Positions 18,228 to 27,284 of a stretch of DNA of 64,000 nucleotides are shown here, in pieces. The notes under the pieces were generated by a model. It did not search any database, was not told where the DNA came from, and worked only from the letters and a program-made list of their open reading frames with translations. Source of the stretch: Paramuribaculum sp. (GTDB lineage: Bacteria > Bacteroidota > Bacteroidia > Bacteroidales > Muribaculaceae). Every line of letters starts with the position of its first letter. The first letter of the stretch is position 1. Location of the stretch: positions 79,457-143,456 of the forward strand of contig JAFLSD010000007.1 of NCBI GenBank assembly GCA_022511125.1, in the 5' to 3' direction. The translations under genes were made by a program, and so were the position numbers.

Positions 18228-19453
18228 TTTTTTAATCTGTTGATATGTTTTAGATAGGTTGACATGTCTTTATCTCCTCTGCCCGAAAGATTGACGACTA
18301 CGGTCGCCCCCGGGGTTATTTCAATTTTATCTAAGGCTGCCAGTGCGTGGGCGCTCTCTAAGGCCGGAACGATTCCATCCAAGGCTGTAAGACGATAAGC
18401 CGCCGAAAGAGCTTCGTCATCCGTAACAGCTACAATTGCCGCGCGTCCGCTTTCTGCGAGATAGGCGTGTAGAGGCCCGATTCCCGGATAGTCCAGACCT
18501 GCTGAGATCGAATAAGGTTCTGTGATCTGGCCGTCTTCGGTCTGCATCACAAGCGTACGTGCACCGTGGATGATACCTTCCCGGCCTAACCGTATCGTGG
18601 CGGCACTCATGCCCGAATCTACTCCCAGACCCGCTGCCTCGGCTTCGACAAGTTTTACGTTCGGTCTGTCGATAAAATGATAGAAGGCACCGGCTGCATT
18701 ACTTCCTCCTCCGACGCAGGCCACCACATAATCCGGGTCTGGCTTGCCGGTTTTTTCCAACAGTTGCTCGCGGATTTCACTACTGATTACCGATTGAAAT
18801 CGTGCTACCATTGATGGATAAGGATGTGGACCGACCGTGCTTCCTATTATATAGAAAGTGTCGGAAGGATTGCAACACCAGTCGCGGATTGCCTCGTTTG
18901 TGGCGTCTTTGAGGGTTGCGTTGCCTGATGTGACCGGTATTACAGTGGCGCCAAGCATCTCCATCCGTTCCACGTTGGGTTTCTGTCTTTCAACGTCGGT
19001 TGCTCCCATATAGACCACACATTTCAAACCTAACAGAGCGCATACTGTCGCCGTCGCAACGCCGTGCTGACCTGCTCCCGTTTCTGCTATGATTCGTGTC
19101 TTCCCCATACGTTTGGCAAGAAGGGCTGACCCTATGGCGTTATTGATTTTATGTGCTCCCGTATGATTCAGATCCTCTCTTTTCAAGTATATTTCCGCAC
19201 CGTAAAGTTCCGAAAGGTGCTTTGAGCGATAAAGAGGTGACGGACGTCCTACATAATCTTTGAGCAATTGGTTGAACTCATTGTTAAAATCGGGATCGTC
19301 TGCATATCTTCTGTAAGCTTCCGATAGCATGTCGATGTTTTTCCGCAGTATTTCAGGGATATAAGCACCTCCGAAATGTCCGTAGTAACCGCGGTCATTC
19401 ACCGGAAGGGGAGTGGATGAACAGATTTTTTGTTCTGGTTGATTCTTTTTCAT
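18224..19453 (-). CDS. trpB: Tryptophan synthase beta chain
   Basis: PLP enzyme that joins indole and serine to make tryptophan. The 409-aa product has the PLP lysine K102 in [20 protein letters not shown], and the phosphate-binding glycine run [10 protein letters not shown]. It is the first structural gene of the operon, which is normal for Bacteroidetes but not for enterobacteria. The ATG lies 5 nt after the T-tract of a terminator hairpin (19459-19487), with no Shine-Dalgarno sequence, so its mRNA is made only when that terminator is avoided. Confidence 0.96.
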   Translation of the reverse strand: MKKNQPEQKICSSTPLPVNDRGYYGHFGGAYIPEILRKNIDMLSEAYRRYADDPDFNNEFNQLLKDYVGRPSPLYRSKHLSELYGAEIYLKREDLNHTGAHKINNAIGSALLAKRMGKTRIIAETGAGQHGVATATVCALLGLKCVVYMGATDVERQKPNVERMEMLGATVIPVTSGNATLKDATNEAIRDWCCNPSDTFYIIGSTVGPHPYPSMVARFQSVISSEIREQLLEKTGKPDPDYVVACVGGGSNAAGAFYHFIDRPNVKLVEAEAAGLGVDSGMSAATIRLGREGIIHGARTLVMQTEDGQITEPYSISAGLDYPGIGPLHAYLAESGRAAIVAVTDDEALSAAYRLTALDGIVPALESAHALAALDKIEITPGATVVVNLSGRGDKDMSTYLKHINRLKK

Positions 19454-19458
19454 ATCAT

Positions 19459-19487
19459 AAAAAAGCCGGTCAAATTATCTGACCGGC
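19459..19487 (-). terminator. trp attenuator terminator (hairpin 3:4 plus T6)
   Basis: On the minus strand, GCCGGTCA (19487-19480) pairs with TGACCGGC (19472-19465) over 8 bp with a 7-nt loop, followed directly by six T residues (19464-19459). It lies immediately before the trpB ATG. Its 5' arm overlaps the segment that pairs in the antiterminator, so the two structures exclude each other. Confidence 0.85.
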
Positions 19488-19556
19488 GGTTAATTCTTAT
19501 TGAAGTATTCAATTTATGTGATGCGATTTATATATAGCTCAACGATGACCGCCGGT
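19482..19556 (-). promoter_or_regulatory. trp antiterminator pairing (regions 2:3)
   Basis: ACCGGCGGT (minus strand 19556-19548, inside the last codons of the leader peptide) is the exact reverse complement of ACCGCCGGT (19490-19482), giving 9 bp that would sequester the 5' arm of the terminator. A ribosome stalled on the Trp codons at 19577-19572 leaves region 2 free. One at the stop codon (19541-19539) covers it. This geometry is that of a classical attenuator. Confidence 0.75.
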
Positions 19557-19607
19557 TGTTTTCCGAAGGCACCACCAGTATTTATTGTTAAGCTTATTTA
19601 ATCTCAT
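19539..19607 (-). CDS. trpL: trp operon leader peptide with tandem Trp codons
   Basis: A 22-codon ORF, MRLNKLNNKYWWCLRKTTGG followed by H-R and a stop, reads on the minus strand from the ATG at 19607. Codons 11 and 12 are consecutive TGG codons (19577-19572). Tryptophan is rare, so a tandem pair in a short ORF directly ahead of a trp operon, with correctly spaced alternative hairpins, indicates a regulatory leader peptide that senses charged tRNA-Trp. No Shine-Dalgarno site is visible, as is usual here. The peptide itself probably has no other function. Confidence 0.85.
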   Translation of the reverse strand: MRLNKLNNKYWWCLRKTTGGHR

Positions 19608-19636
19608 CGGTTTTAAATCGAAATATATTGATGTCG

Positions 19637-19668
19637 CAAAATTATAATTTATAATTAAAAGCACCAAA
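19637..19668 (-). promoter_or_regulatory. trp operon promoter
   Basis: On the minus strand, TTTG (19668-19665), a 20-bp spacer and TAATTTTG (19644-19637) fit the Bacteroidetes consensus. The start site would be near 19630, about 23 nt before the leader-peptide ATG, giving a leader RNA of roughly 170 nt when terminated. The remaining sequence up to the FKBP gene (19669-19836) shows nothing else I can support. Confidence 0.7.
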
Positions 19669-19836
19669 TTTTATGATATTTTTTTATTGCGGATGGCATG
19701 ATACCACCAAAAAATTAATCTCCCCGTCAATTTTCTTCTGACCGTATATTGAATCGATTGACAAATCGCAAAAATACAGACTATGTAGCCAAAAATCTCT
19801 TTTGCGAATGGGATTGTTCGTGGTTTGGATGGTGGC

Positions 19837-20388
19837 TTACTGCAACTCGTACTTGTAGATGTCGACTAACTTCATATCGAACACGAGATTTGAATACGGC
19901 GGTATTGAACCTACTGTAGATGTCCCGTAGCCTTCCATAAAAGGTATTACGACTCTTGCACTGTCGCCAACGCGCATATCCGTGAGTGCTATCTGCCAAC
20001 CCACAACTGTGTTAATAGGTTGCACTCTGAAAATGGAGTCGCCGTTGGCAGTTAACGTATAGGAAGAGTCGAAAGCCACATCATTATAGAATCTGCCTAT
20101 ATATTTCACGTCCACAGTGCTGTTGACTAACGGACGAAGATTGCCCTCGGTCTGAGAACGGTCGTTGAAATAATGGATCAGAACACCCGACATGGGATAC
20201 CACGCGGGCTTTATTTCCATATAATATGGAGTGCCGTCATCATTTTTCAAAAGAAGCTGTTTGGTAAGCCACTCTTCGTTAGACACTCGCCATTCTTCAT
20301 ATTCTTCCCAGGTGGATGAGCTGTCGCAGCTTACGCTGACAGTTATTAAAACTATTGCTGTAAATGCTAAATAGATAAGTTTTTTCAT
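19837..20388 (-). CDS. FKBP-type peptidyl-prolyl isomerase, lipoprotein
   Basis: Periplasmic or outer-membrane-anchored prolyl isomerase. The 183-aa product has a type II signal peptide with Cys21 (VSVSC). The C-terminal half is an FKBP domain: YIGRFYNDVAFDSSY, VVGWQIALTDMRVGDSARVV, and SIPPYSNLVFDMKLVDI. The aromatic set around the active site is partly altered compared with FkpA, so strong isomerase activity is not assured. It lies 11 nt behind lemA. Confidence 0.85.
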   Translation of the reverse strand: MKKLIYLAFTAIVLITVSVSCDSSSTWEEYEEWRVSNEEWLTKQLLLKNDDGTPYYMEIKPAWYPMSGVLIHYFNDRSQTEGNLRPLVNSTVDVKYIGRFYNDVAFDSSYTLTANGDSIFRVQPINTVVGWQIALTDMRVGDSARVVIPFMEGYGTSTVGSIPPYSNLVFDMKLVDIYKYELQ

Positions 20389-20399
20389 TTATTATTCTT

Positions 20400-20984
20400 T
20401 CAAAATTCAACTTTGGGTGCTGTCTGTGCGCCTGCCTCAGCTTGGAATTGAGGCTTTGGCTCGAAACCGAACCACGACGCATAGATAACGGTAGGAAATT
20501 TCTTTATCGAAGTGTTATAATCTTGAACAGCTTGAGTATACCGGCCGCGGGCAGTTGTTACGCGGTTCTCGGTCCCTTCCAGTTGCACCTGGAGGTCCTT
20601 GAAGTTCTCATTTGCTTTAAGATCCGGATAGGCTTCTGTCACGGCTAAAAGTGATTTGAGCGCCGACGACAATTCGTTCTGAGCCTGTTGGAACTTTGCA
20701 AGGGTTTCTTCGTTGAGATCCTCGGCATTGATATTGATGGAAGTGGCTTTGGCTCTCGCTTCGGTCACTTTCTCGAATGTCTCGGTCTCGTGAGATGCAT
20801 AACCTTTCACAGTGCTTACGAGGTTCGGGATAAGATCCGAACGACGCTGATATTGGTTCTCCACTTCTGCCCATGACTGTTCTACTGTCTGTTGTTTTTC
20901 AACTAATGAATTGTAGTTGCATGAGCTTAAACCTGCTACTGAGAGAAAGGCCGCTAAAATTATGATAAATCTGTTCATTTTCAT
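20400..20984 (-). CDS. LemA family lipoprotein
   Basis: The 194-aa LemA-type protein has an N-terminal signal with lipobox LSSC and Cys22, then the family core QSWAEVENQYQRRSDLIPNL and VTEARAKAT with a long helical body. LemA proteins are small membrane-anchored helical bundles of poorly defined function, often with a TPM-domain partner; none is adjacent here. It starts 25 nt after glyS and runs into the FKBP gene, so glyS-lemA-FKBP may be one transcript. Confidence 0.88.
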   Translation of the reverse strand: MKMNRFIIILAAFLSVAGLSSCNYNSLVEKQQTVEQSWAEVENQYQRRSDLIPNLVSTVKGYASHETETFEKVTEARAKATSININAEDLNEETLAKFQQAQNELSSALKSLLAVTEAYPDLKANENFKDLQVQLEGTENRVTTARGRYTQAVQDYNTSIKKFPTVIYASWFGFEPKPQFQAEAGAQTAPKVEF

Positions 20985-21009
20985 TTTCTTTGATGTGCTT
21001 TCTGTTCTG

Positions 21010-22554
21010 TTATCCCAATTTTCTTAGCAATGAGGTTAGACTCACATCCTCGTGTATCAGTTTGTGTAAGTCATCGATGTTTACACGCTTCTGTTCCATC
21101 GAGTCACGTTCACGGAGTGTTACCGTATTGTCTTCTAAAGTCTGGTGGTCTACCGTGATACAGAATGGCGTTCCGATTGCGTCCTGACGGCGGTAGCGCT
21201 TACCGATCGAATCTTTCTCGTCGTAATGGGTCGAAAAATCAAATTTCAGATCATTCACTATTGCACGTGCCTTTTCGGGCAGACCGTCTTTCTTAACCAA
21301 AGGCATCACCGCGCATTTCACGGGAGCCAAAGGAGCCGGCAAGTGAAGAACCACGCGCTTGTCTCCTCCCTCGAGAAGCTGTTCTTCGTATGAGGAACAT
21401 AATACCGAAAGGAACATTCTGTCTACACCTATCGAGGTCTCGATTACATACGGCACATAGCTTTCGTTCAGTTCCGGATCGAAATATTTTATGTTTTTAC
21501 CCGAATATTTCTCATGTTGCGAGAGATCGAAATTCGTTCTCGAATGGATTCCTTCCACTTCTTTGAAACCGAATGGCATCTGGAACTCGATGTCGGTCGC
21601 TGCATTGGCATAATGAGCCAGTTTGTCATGGTCATGATACCGATATTTTTCATCGCCCAAACCTAAAGCCTTATGCCATTTCAGACGACGGTCTTTCCAA
21701 TAGTCGAACCATTTCAGCTCTTCGCCGGGACGTACGAAAAATTGCATCTCCATCTGCTCGAATTCACGCATACGGAATATAAACTGACGGGCAACGATTT
21801 CATTACGGAAGGCTTTACCTATCTGGGCTATACCGAAAGGTATGCGCATGCGTCCCGTTTTCTGCACATTGAGATAATTCACGAATATGCCCTGAGCCGT
21901 TTCTGGACGCAGATAGACTGTCATCGCTCCGTCTGCCGTACTACCCATTTCAGTCCGGAACATCAGATTGAACTGGCGAACTTCTGTCCAGTTCTTTGTG
22001 CCGGACACCGGACAAACTATCTCACGGTCTATTATGATCTGACGCAGCTCGTTCAGATCGTTGTCATTCATAGCCTTTGCAAAACGCTCATGTAGTTCGT
22101 CACGTTGCCGGATATAGTCGCTCACTCTTGGATTGGTTTCGCGATAGAGCTTTTCGTCAAAACTGTCGCCGAAACGTTTTCTGGCTTTCGCAACTTCCTT
22201 TTCGATCTTATCGTCTATTTTTGCTAATTCTTCTTCGATAAGCACATCAGCGCGATAACGTTTCTTAGAGTCACGGTTATCGATCAGAGGATCGTTGAAT
22301 GCGTCCACGTGACCTGATGCTTTCCAAATCGTCGGATGCATGAAAATAGCTGAATCTATTCCCACTATGTTTTCATGAAGCAGCGTCATCCCTTCCCACC
22401 AGTAACGTTTTATATTGTTTTTCAGCTCAACGCCGTTCTGGCCGTAATCGTATACTGCCGACAGGCCGTCGTAGATTTCACTCGACTGGAAAACAAAGCC
22501 ATATTCCTTGGCGTGGGATACTATTTTTTTGAATACATCTTCCTGCTGTGCCAT
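21010..22554 (-). CDS. glyS: Glycine--tRNA ligase (dimeric, eukaryote-like type)
   Basis: Charges tRNA-Gly. The 514-aa single-chain alpha2 enzyme is of class II. The N-terminal motif is EYGFVFQSSEIYDGLSAVYD. Motif 2 region is FGIAQIGKAFRNEI, and the motif 3 part is ETSIGVDRMFLSVL. A C-terminal anticodon-binding domain starts near residue 405 (APVKCAVMPLVKKDGL). A CAAAGATA at 22588-22595 (TATCTTTG on the minus strand) is a likely -7 box. First gene of the glyS-lemA-FKBP run. Confidence 0.95.
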   Translation of the reverse strand: MAQQEDVFKKIVSHAKEYGFVFQSSEIYDGLSAVYDYGQNGVELKNNIKRYWWEGMTLLHENIVGIDSAIFMHPTIWKASGHVDAFNDPLIDNRDSKKRYRADVLIEEELAKIDDKIEKEVAKARKRFGDSFDEKLYRETNPRVSDYIRQRDELHERFAKAMNDNDLNELRQIIIDREIVCPVSGTKNWTEVRQFNLMFRTEMGSTADGAMTVYLRPETAQGIFVNYLNVQKTGRMRIPFGIAQIGKAFRNEIVARQFIFRMREFEQMEMQFFVRPGEELKWFDYWKDRRLKWHKALGLGDEKYRYHDHDKLAHYANAATDIEFQMPFGFKEVEGIHSRTNFDLSQHEKYSGKNIKYFDPELNESYVPYVIETSIGVDRMFLSVLCSSYEEQLLEGGDKRVVLHLPAPLAPVKCAVMPLVKKDGLPEKARAIVNDLKFDFSTHYDEKDSIGKRYRRQDAIGTPFCITVDHQTLEDNTVTLRERDSMEQKRVNIDDLHKLIHEDVSLTSLLRKLG

Positions 22555-22741
22555 TTTTTTGATTTTGTTTTTTTAGATTTCAACTTACAAAGATAATGAT
22601 TTTTCACCGTTCTGTCTGCAAAATTACATCACGTTTCGACCGGTAATCTGCGAATTTGGCCTATACATTAAAAGTTGCCCACCCTTTGACTTTGATTTTC
22701 AACAATATCACCCCTTTTTGAGAAGTATGATTTAACCATTT

Positions 22742-23725
22742 TTAAGCTTTAAGGAAGAAAATCGACTTATTTCTGTTCGGAGCTAATCGCAAAAGATCCG
22801 GAGTCTCGCCCTCTCTCTTTGGATACCCTTTCTTCATGCGGCTGTAATCACGATGTGCCTTCAATAACGCCTGTGCGTTGCTGAAGTCAAATGTAAGAAT
22901 ATATTTAATCCACGCCAGAGTATCGATCATCCTCCGGATGAATATACGTTTCCCTCTTTTCTCCGCAGGTAGATTCTTGTGTAGCATGAGTAGATTGTTG
23001 CGGAAATTCAGATACGTCTTGCGAGGATCCGAAGTGTGAAGACTGCCTCCTCCAAGATGGTAAACAGCCGATGAACCAACAGCATATATTTGATACCCTG
23101 AAAGTTGCATCCTCCAGCACAAATCTATTTCTTCTTGATGGGCAAAAAACGATGGGTCGAGCCCACCCACTGCAAAATAAGCCTTGTTTCGAACCATCAA
23201 GGCAGCCCCCGAAGCCCAGAATACTCTCGCTGTATCGTCATACTGACCCGTGTCTGTCTCTATTTTTGACATGATTCTTCCACGACAGTAAGGATAACCC
23301 CAGCGATCCAGAAGGCCTCCGCCGGCACCGGCATATTCAAACCTCTCCGGCTCACGGATCGATAATATCTTTGGCTGACAAGCGCCGGCCTCCGGATGTG
23401 TGTTCATGAACGAATAAAGCGGTGTGAGCCAATCGCTTTTCACCTCTACATCCGAATTTAGCAAAACTGTAAACTCATAATCAGTTTCTTTGAGCGCTCG
23501 GTTGTAGCCTTCTGCAAACCCTAAATTTTCATTGAACGTCAAAAGCTTTACGGTCGGGAAATTATCACTTACAAATTCGCGTGAATTGTCGCTCGAGCCG
23601 TTATCGGCCACTATAACGTCTGCTATCTCGGACGAAGTATATTCAACAACCGAATGAAGGTAGTCGCGAAGTAACTTCTCGCCGTTCCAGTTCAGGATTA
23701 TCACGCCTACAGGTTTCTTGTTCAT
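22742..23725 (-). CDS. Family 2 glycosyltransferase
   Basis: The 327-aa GT-A fold enzyme has an N-terminal VGVIILNWNGEKLL, a nucleotide-sugar site around D41 (ADNGSSDNS), the metal-binding D92 region (LLNSDVEV), and an acceptor-side catalytic motif EEIDLCWRMQLSGY. It resembles rhamnosyltransferase-like GT2 enzymes; donor and acceptor are unknown. The start overlaps the mtaB stop by 4 nt, so translation is coupled. The pairing with a tRNA-modifying enzyme has no obvious functional logic. Confidence 0.88.
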   Translation of the reverse strand: MNKKPVGVIILNWNGEKLLRDYLHSVVEYTSSEIADVIVADNGSSDNSREFVSDNFPTVKLLTFNENLGFAEGYNRALKETDYEFTVLLNSDVEVKSDWLTPLYSFMNTHPEAGACQPKILSIREPERFEYAGAGGGLLDRWGYPYCRGRIMSKIETDTGQYDDTARVFWASGAALMVRNKAYFAVGGLDPSFFAHQEEIDLCWRMQLSGYQIYAVGSSAVYHLGGGSLHTSDPRKTYLNFRNNLLMLHKNLPAEKRGKRIFIRRMIDTLAWIKYILTFDFSNAQALLKAHRDYSRMKKGYPKREGETPDLLRLAPNRNKSIFFLKA

Positions 23726-25041
23726 AGCATTGTTCCGATTATTGACTCGCTGTCAGATGAAAGTTCTGAGAGTTTCACAGGGATGATTTTGTTAAAGAGA
23801 TTGGCATCTGCCGCAAGGCTCACTTTCAGATAATTATCGGTAAAACCGAAAATTTTTCCTCCGTGTTCGGTGTGTTCCATTAGCACCGGACGAACAGTTC
23901 CTATGAATTTGGTGGCGAAACGCAAGCTCTTTTCTTCCGACAGGCGTAGCAATCGGTTGACTCTACGGTGCTTCTCCTCCTGCGGAACGACTGTCTCTTG
24001 AAGATCCAACGCTTTTGTACCGGGTCTTTCGGAATAAGGAAAAACGTGGAGTTTTGTTATATCCAGTCCCTTGCAGAAATCATAGGATTTTTCAAATTCC
24101 TCATCGGTTTCTCCTCTTGAACCGGCTATTATATCCACACCGATGAAAGCGTCCGGCATCAATGCTCTGATCTGTTCGATTCTTTCCTTGAATAGCGACG
24201 TGTCATATCTCCTTCTCATTAGGGTCAGCACCCTGTCGCTTCCCGATTGCAACGGGATGTGAAAATGGGGCATAAAAGCTCTGGAAGAAGCTGTAAATTC
24301 TATTATTTCAGGCGTTAACAGATTAGGCTCGATCGACGAAATGCGATAACGTTCGATGCCCTCGATGTCGTCAAGTCTCCTGATTAAATCGTAAAAAGTT
24401 TCATCTGTCCCCTTTCCGAAATCGCCGATGTTCACCCCGGTAAGAACAATCTCTTTTGCACCTTCTGCAGCGGCTTTTCGAGCTTGAGCGGTGATCTCTT
24501 CTATTTTTCCCGATCTGCTACGGCCTCTTGCCATAGGAATCGTACAATAGCTGCACCAGTAATCGCAACCGTCCTGTACTTTCAAAAAACGCCTCGTTCT
24601 GTCCCCGTATGAACAAGAAGGTTCGAATTGATCTATATCTTTTGCTTTGACATTGAATGTCAGTTTCTTTCGATCCCTTAACCACTGTTCTATTAACTCC
24701 GGCAGTTTCATTTTCGAATCGGTGCCTGTCACGATTGCCACCCCCGGTAATGCTGCCGCCTCCTCGGGTTTTAGCTGTGCGTAGCAGCCTGTCAGCATTA
24801 TCGCCGCCTCGGGATAACGCCTTGAAAAATTTCTTATCGCTTGCCGGCACTTCTTATCTGCTAATTCCGTTACAGAACAGGTGTTTACAACGATGATGTC
24901 TGGAATCTCGCCTTTCTGAACACGCATAATTCCCCTTTCCGCTAACCGACGGGCTATCGAAGAGGTCTCCGCAAAATTCAGTTTGCAACCGAAAGTGTGG
25001 AACAGCGCTTTGGGAGTAGAGAATAGTTCAGGATCTGTCAT
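23722..25041 (-). CDS. mtaB: tRNA t6A37 methylthiotransferase MtaB
   Basis: Radical-SAM enzyme that converts t6A37 to ms2t6A37 in tRNAs reading ANN codons. In the 439-aa protein the N-terminal UPF0004 domain has cluster cysteines in FGCKLN (C19), NTCSV and TGCYAQ. The radical-SAM CxxxCxxC is in DGCDYWCSYCTIP. A C-terminal TRAM domain begins near residue 375. I chose the ATG at 25041 because an upstream in-frame extension would run into tRNA-Leu and its terminator. The T-tract of that terminator abuts this ATG. Confidence 0.9.
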   Translation of the reverse strand: MTDPELFSTPKALFHTFGCKLNFAETSSIARRLAERGIMRVQKGEIPDIIVVNTCSVTELADKKCRQAIRNFSRRYPEAAIMLTGCYAQLKPEEAAALPGVAIVTGTDSKMKLPELIEQWLRDRKKLTFNVKAKDIDQFEPSCSYGDRTRRFLKVQDGCDYWCSYCTIPMARGRSRSGKIEEITAQARKAAAEGAKEIVLTGVNIGDFGKGTDETFYDLIRRLDDIEGIERYRISSIEPNLLTPEIIEFTASSRAFMPHFHIPLQSGSDRVLTLMRRRYDTSLFKERIEQIRALMPDAFIGVDIIAGSRGETDEEFEKSYDFCKGLDITKLHVFPYSERPGTKALDLQETVVPQEEKHRRVNRLLRLSEEKSLRFATKFIGTVRPVLMEHTEHGGKIFGFTDNYLKVSLAADANLFNKIIPVKLSELSSDSESIIGTML

Positions 25042-25089
25042 AAAATAAAAATCGCTAACTCCCTTGAACGTCAAGCGTATTAGCGATTT
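25042..25089 (-). terminator. Terminator of the Leu/Gly tRNA operon, abutting mtaB
   Basis: On the minus strand AAATCGCTAA (25089-25080) pairs perfectly with TTAGCGATTT (25058-25049). An inner stem CTTGA/TCAAG (25075-25071 with 25067-25063) caps it, and the T-rich TTTTATTTT leads straight into the mtaB start codon. Confidence 0.8.
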
Positions 25090-25094
25090 CTTTG

Positions 25095-25178
25095 TGTCCG
25101 AGATGAGATTCGAACTCACACAACCCAATGGTCACTACCCCCTCAAAGTAGCGTGTCTACCAATTCCACCACCCGGAC
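25095..25178 (-). tRNA. tRNA-Leu (GAG)
   Basis: 84-nt cloverleaf with acceptor GTCCGGG/CTCGGAC (one G-U), D-arm GGTGGAATTGGTAGACAC, anticodon stem CTACT/GGTAG with loop TTGAGGG (anticodon GAG), a class II long variable arm, and the T-loop GTTCGAATC. The discriminator is A. CCA is not encoded. Confidence 0.93.
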
Positions 25179-25209
25179 TTTTATCACCATCACAACGTGA
25201 AAAAGCGAT

Positions 25210-25285
<76 letters not shown>

Positions 25286-25330
25286 ATTTTTGTGTTTGTT
25301 GCGATGATGAAAATATTTCAAAGAACTATT

Positions 25331-25406
<76 letters not shown>

Positions 25407-25437
25407 ATTTGTCGGTACGCTTTCCGCGTTTGCCATG

Positions 25438-25468
25438 CAAAGGTAGGCATTATTTTTATTCTGGCAAA
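25438..25468 (-). promoter_or_regulatory. Promoter of the Gly-Gly-Leu tRNA operon
   Basis: Minus-strand TTTG (25468-25465), a 19-bp spacer and TACCTTTG (25445-25438) match the Bacteroidetes consensus exactly, about 32 nt upstream of the first tRNA-Gly. The -7 octamer is identical to that of the tRNA-Val operon. Confidence 0.75.
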
Positions 25469-25499
25469 AAAAAATTCATAAAATCGCTATCTTTGCCAT

Positions 25500-26186
25500 A
25501 TGAAAGTAATCTACGAAGACAACCATATTATCGCTGTGGCCAAACAGCCCGGAGAAATTGTGCAGGGTGACAAAACAGGAGACGAACCACTCGTTGAAAA
25601 GGTAAGAGCTTATATTAAAGATAAATATGATAAGCCTGGAAATGTTTTTTGTGGCTTGGTTCATAGACTCGACAGGCCCGTTGGTGGAGTCGTTCTGTTT
25701 GCCAAAACCTCTAAAGCACTCTCGCGCCTTAACGATATGCTGCGAAATGGAGAGATAAAGAAAACCTATTGGGCTATAACTCGAAATATCCCCGAACCGC
25801 CACAAGCAAGAATTGAAGGTTATATCCGTTCGGTTGAAAAAAATAACAAATCCTATTTTTCAAAAGAGCACAAAAAAGATTCAAAATTTGCCGCTTTGAG
25901 CTATAAGCTTATCGGAAAAGGAAAAACGGCATCACTCTTGGAAATAAATCTTGAGACTGGGCGAAAACACCAGATAAGGGTTATGTTGTCATCGATCGGC
26001 TGTCCGGTGATGGGGGATCTGAAATACGGCGATCGACGTAGCAATCCCGATGGAAGCATTTCTCTTCTCGCGAGATCGGTTGATTTCATTCATCCCGTTT
26101 CCAAACTTCCGGTCCACATTCAAGCTCCCGTTCCCGACACTCCTCTATGGCAAGCTCTTGCAGGCTCTATAGTAACACCTGATTAA
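25500..26186 (+). CDS. RluA-family rRNA/tRNA pseudouridine synthase
   Basis: Isomerises uridine in structured RNA. The 228-aa catalytic domain lacks the N-terminal S4 domain. It has the catalytic Asp D58 in HRLDRPVGGVVLF, GRKHQIRVMLSSIG and GDLKYGDR. Target site is not predictable; RluA, RluC and TruC relatives are alike. A TATCTTTG at 25488-25495 ends 4 nt before the ATG, so the mRNA may be leaderless. It is divergent from the tRNA operon. Confidence 0.88.
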   Translation: MKVIYEDNHIIAVAKQPGEIVQGDKTGDEPLVEKVRAYIKDKYDKPGNVFCGLVHRLDRPVGGVVLFAKTSKALSRLNDMLRNGEIKKTYWAITRNIPEPPQARIEGYIRSVEKNNKSYFSKEHKKDSKFAALSYKLIGKGKTASLLEINLETGRKHQIRVMLSSIGCPVMGDLKYGDRRSNPDGSISLLARSVDFIHPVSKLPVHIQAPVPDTPLWQALAGSIVTPD

Positions 26187-26297
26187 CCACATCTTCCTCT
26201 CTCGTGGTCTCGAATCTATTTTTTTTCAGTCGGTCGAGTAGACGGTATCGGAATTTTTTTGTAATTTTACAAATGTTTAAACCTTCAATGATTTAAT

Positions 26298-27275
26298 ATG
26301 GAACTGACGATAATTATTCTCGGTGCGGCGCTATTGATAGTGCTCTGCATTCTTTTCTACTATGTGCCCTTCTTTTTGTGGATTTCAGCTCAGGTAAGTG
26401 GTGTCAGAATATCTCTGATGCAGCTGGTGCTCATGCGGATTAGGAAAGTCCCGGCAGCAGTAATCGTAAGGGCATTGATTGAGGCTCATAAAGCTGGGTT
26501 GCAAGATGTGAAGCGCGATGATTTGGAAGCTCATTATCTTGCCGGAGGAAATGTAGAGAAAGTCGTTCACGCATTGGTTTCTGCCTCAAAAGCTAATATT
26601 GATTTGGGCTTCAAGATGGCTACGGCAATTGATCTTGCCGGTCGTGATGTATTCCAGGCGGTTCAGATGAGTGTAAATCCCAAAGTTATTGATACTCCTC
26701 CTGTGACGGCCGTGGCTAAGGATGGAATCCAGCTAATAGCCAAGGCAAGAGTGACGGTGAGGGCAAATATACGTCAACTCGTCGGAGGAGCAGGGGAGGA
26801 TACTGTTCTGGCCCGTGTCGGAGAAGGCATAGTGTCGAGTATCGGTTCTTCGGAAAGTCATAAACAGGTTTTGGAAAATCCAGACAGTATATCTAAGCTT
26901 GTTCTTCGTAAAGGACTTGATAGTGGTACGGCTTTTGAAATTTTATCAATCGACATTGCTGATATCGACATAGGTAAAAATATTGGCGCGGCTCTTCAGA
27001 TTGACCAAGCCCAGGCTGATAAAAACATTGCTCAGGCTAAAGCCGAAGAGCGTAGAGCTATGGCAATTGCCTTGGAACAGGAAATGAAAGCGAAAGCACA
27101 GGAAGCACGTGCCAAAGTGATTGAAGCCGAGGCCGAATTACCTATCGCCATGGCCGAAGCTTTTAAAGACGGCAATTTAGGCCTGATGGACTATTATAAG
27201 ATGAAAAACGTTCAGGCCGACACACTGATGAGAGAAACTATAGCTAATCCACAATTAGATAACACACAGAAATAA
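26298..27275 (+). CDS. floA: Flotillin-like protein FloA
   Basis: Membrane scaffold of functional microdomains. The 325-aa protein has an N-terminal membrane-embedded segment (about 3-25), an SPFH-like domain ([36 protein letters not shown]), and a charged alanine-rich coiled coil at about 225-300 ([19 protein letters not shown]). This matches the UPF0365/FloA family in length and order. The NfeD protein often found next to it is absent. cstA starts 9 nt downstream. Confidence 0.93.
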   Translation: MELTIIILGAALLIVLCILFYYVPFFLWISAQVSGVRISLMQLVLMRIRKVPAAVIVRALIEAHKAGLQDVKRDDLEAHYLAGGNVEKVVHALVSASKANIDLGFKMATAIDLAGRDVFQAVQMSVNPKVIDTPPVTAVAKDGIQLIAKARVTVRANIRQLVGGAGEDTVLARVGEGIVSSIGSSESHKQVLENPDSISKLVLRKGLDSGTAFEILSIDIADIDIGKNIGAALQIDQAQADKNIAQAKAEERRAMAIALEQEMKAKAQEARAKVIEAEAELPIAMAEAFKDGNLGLMDYYKMKNVQADTLMRETIANPQLDNTQK

Positions 27276-27284
27276 CCAATTAAT

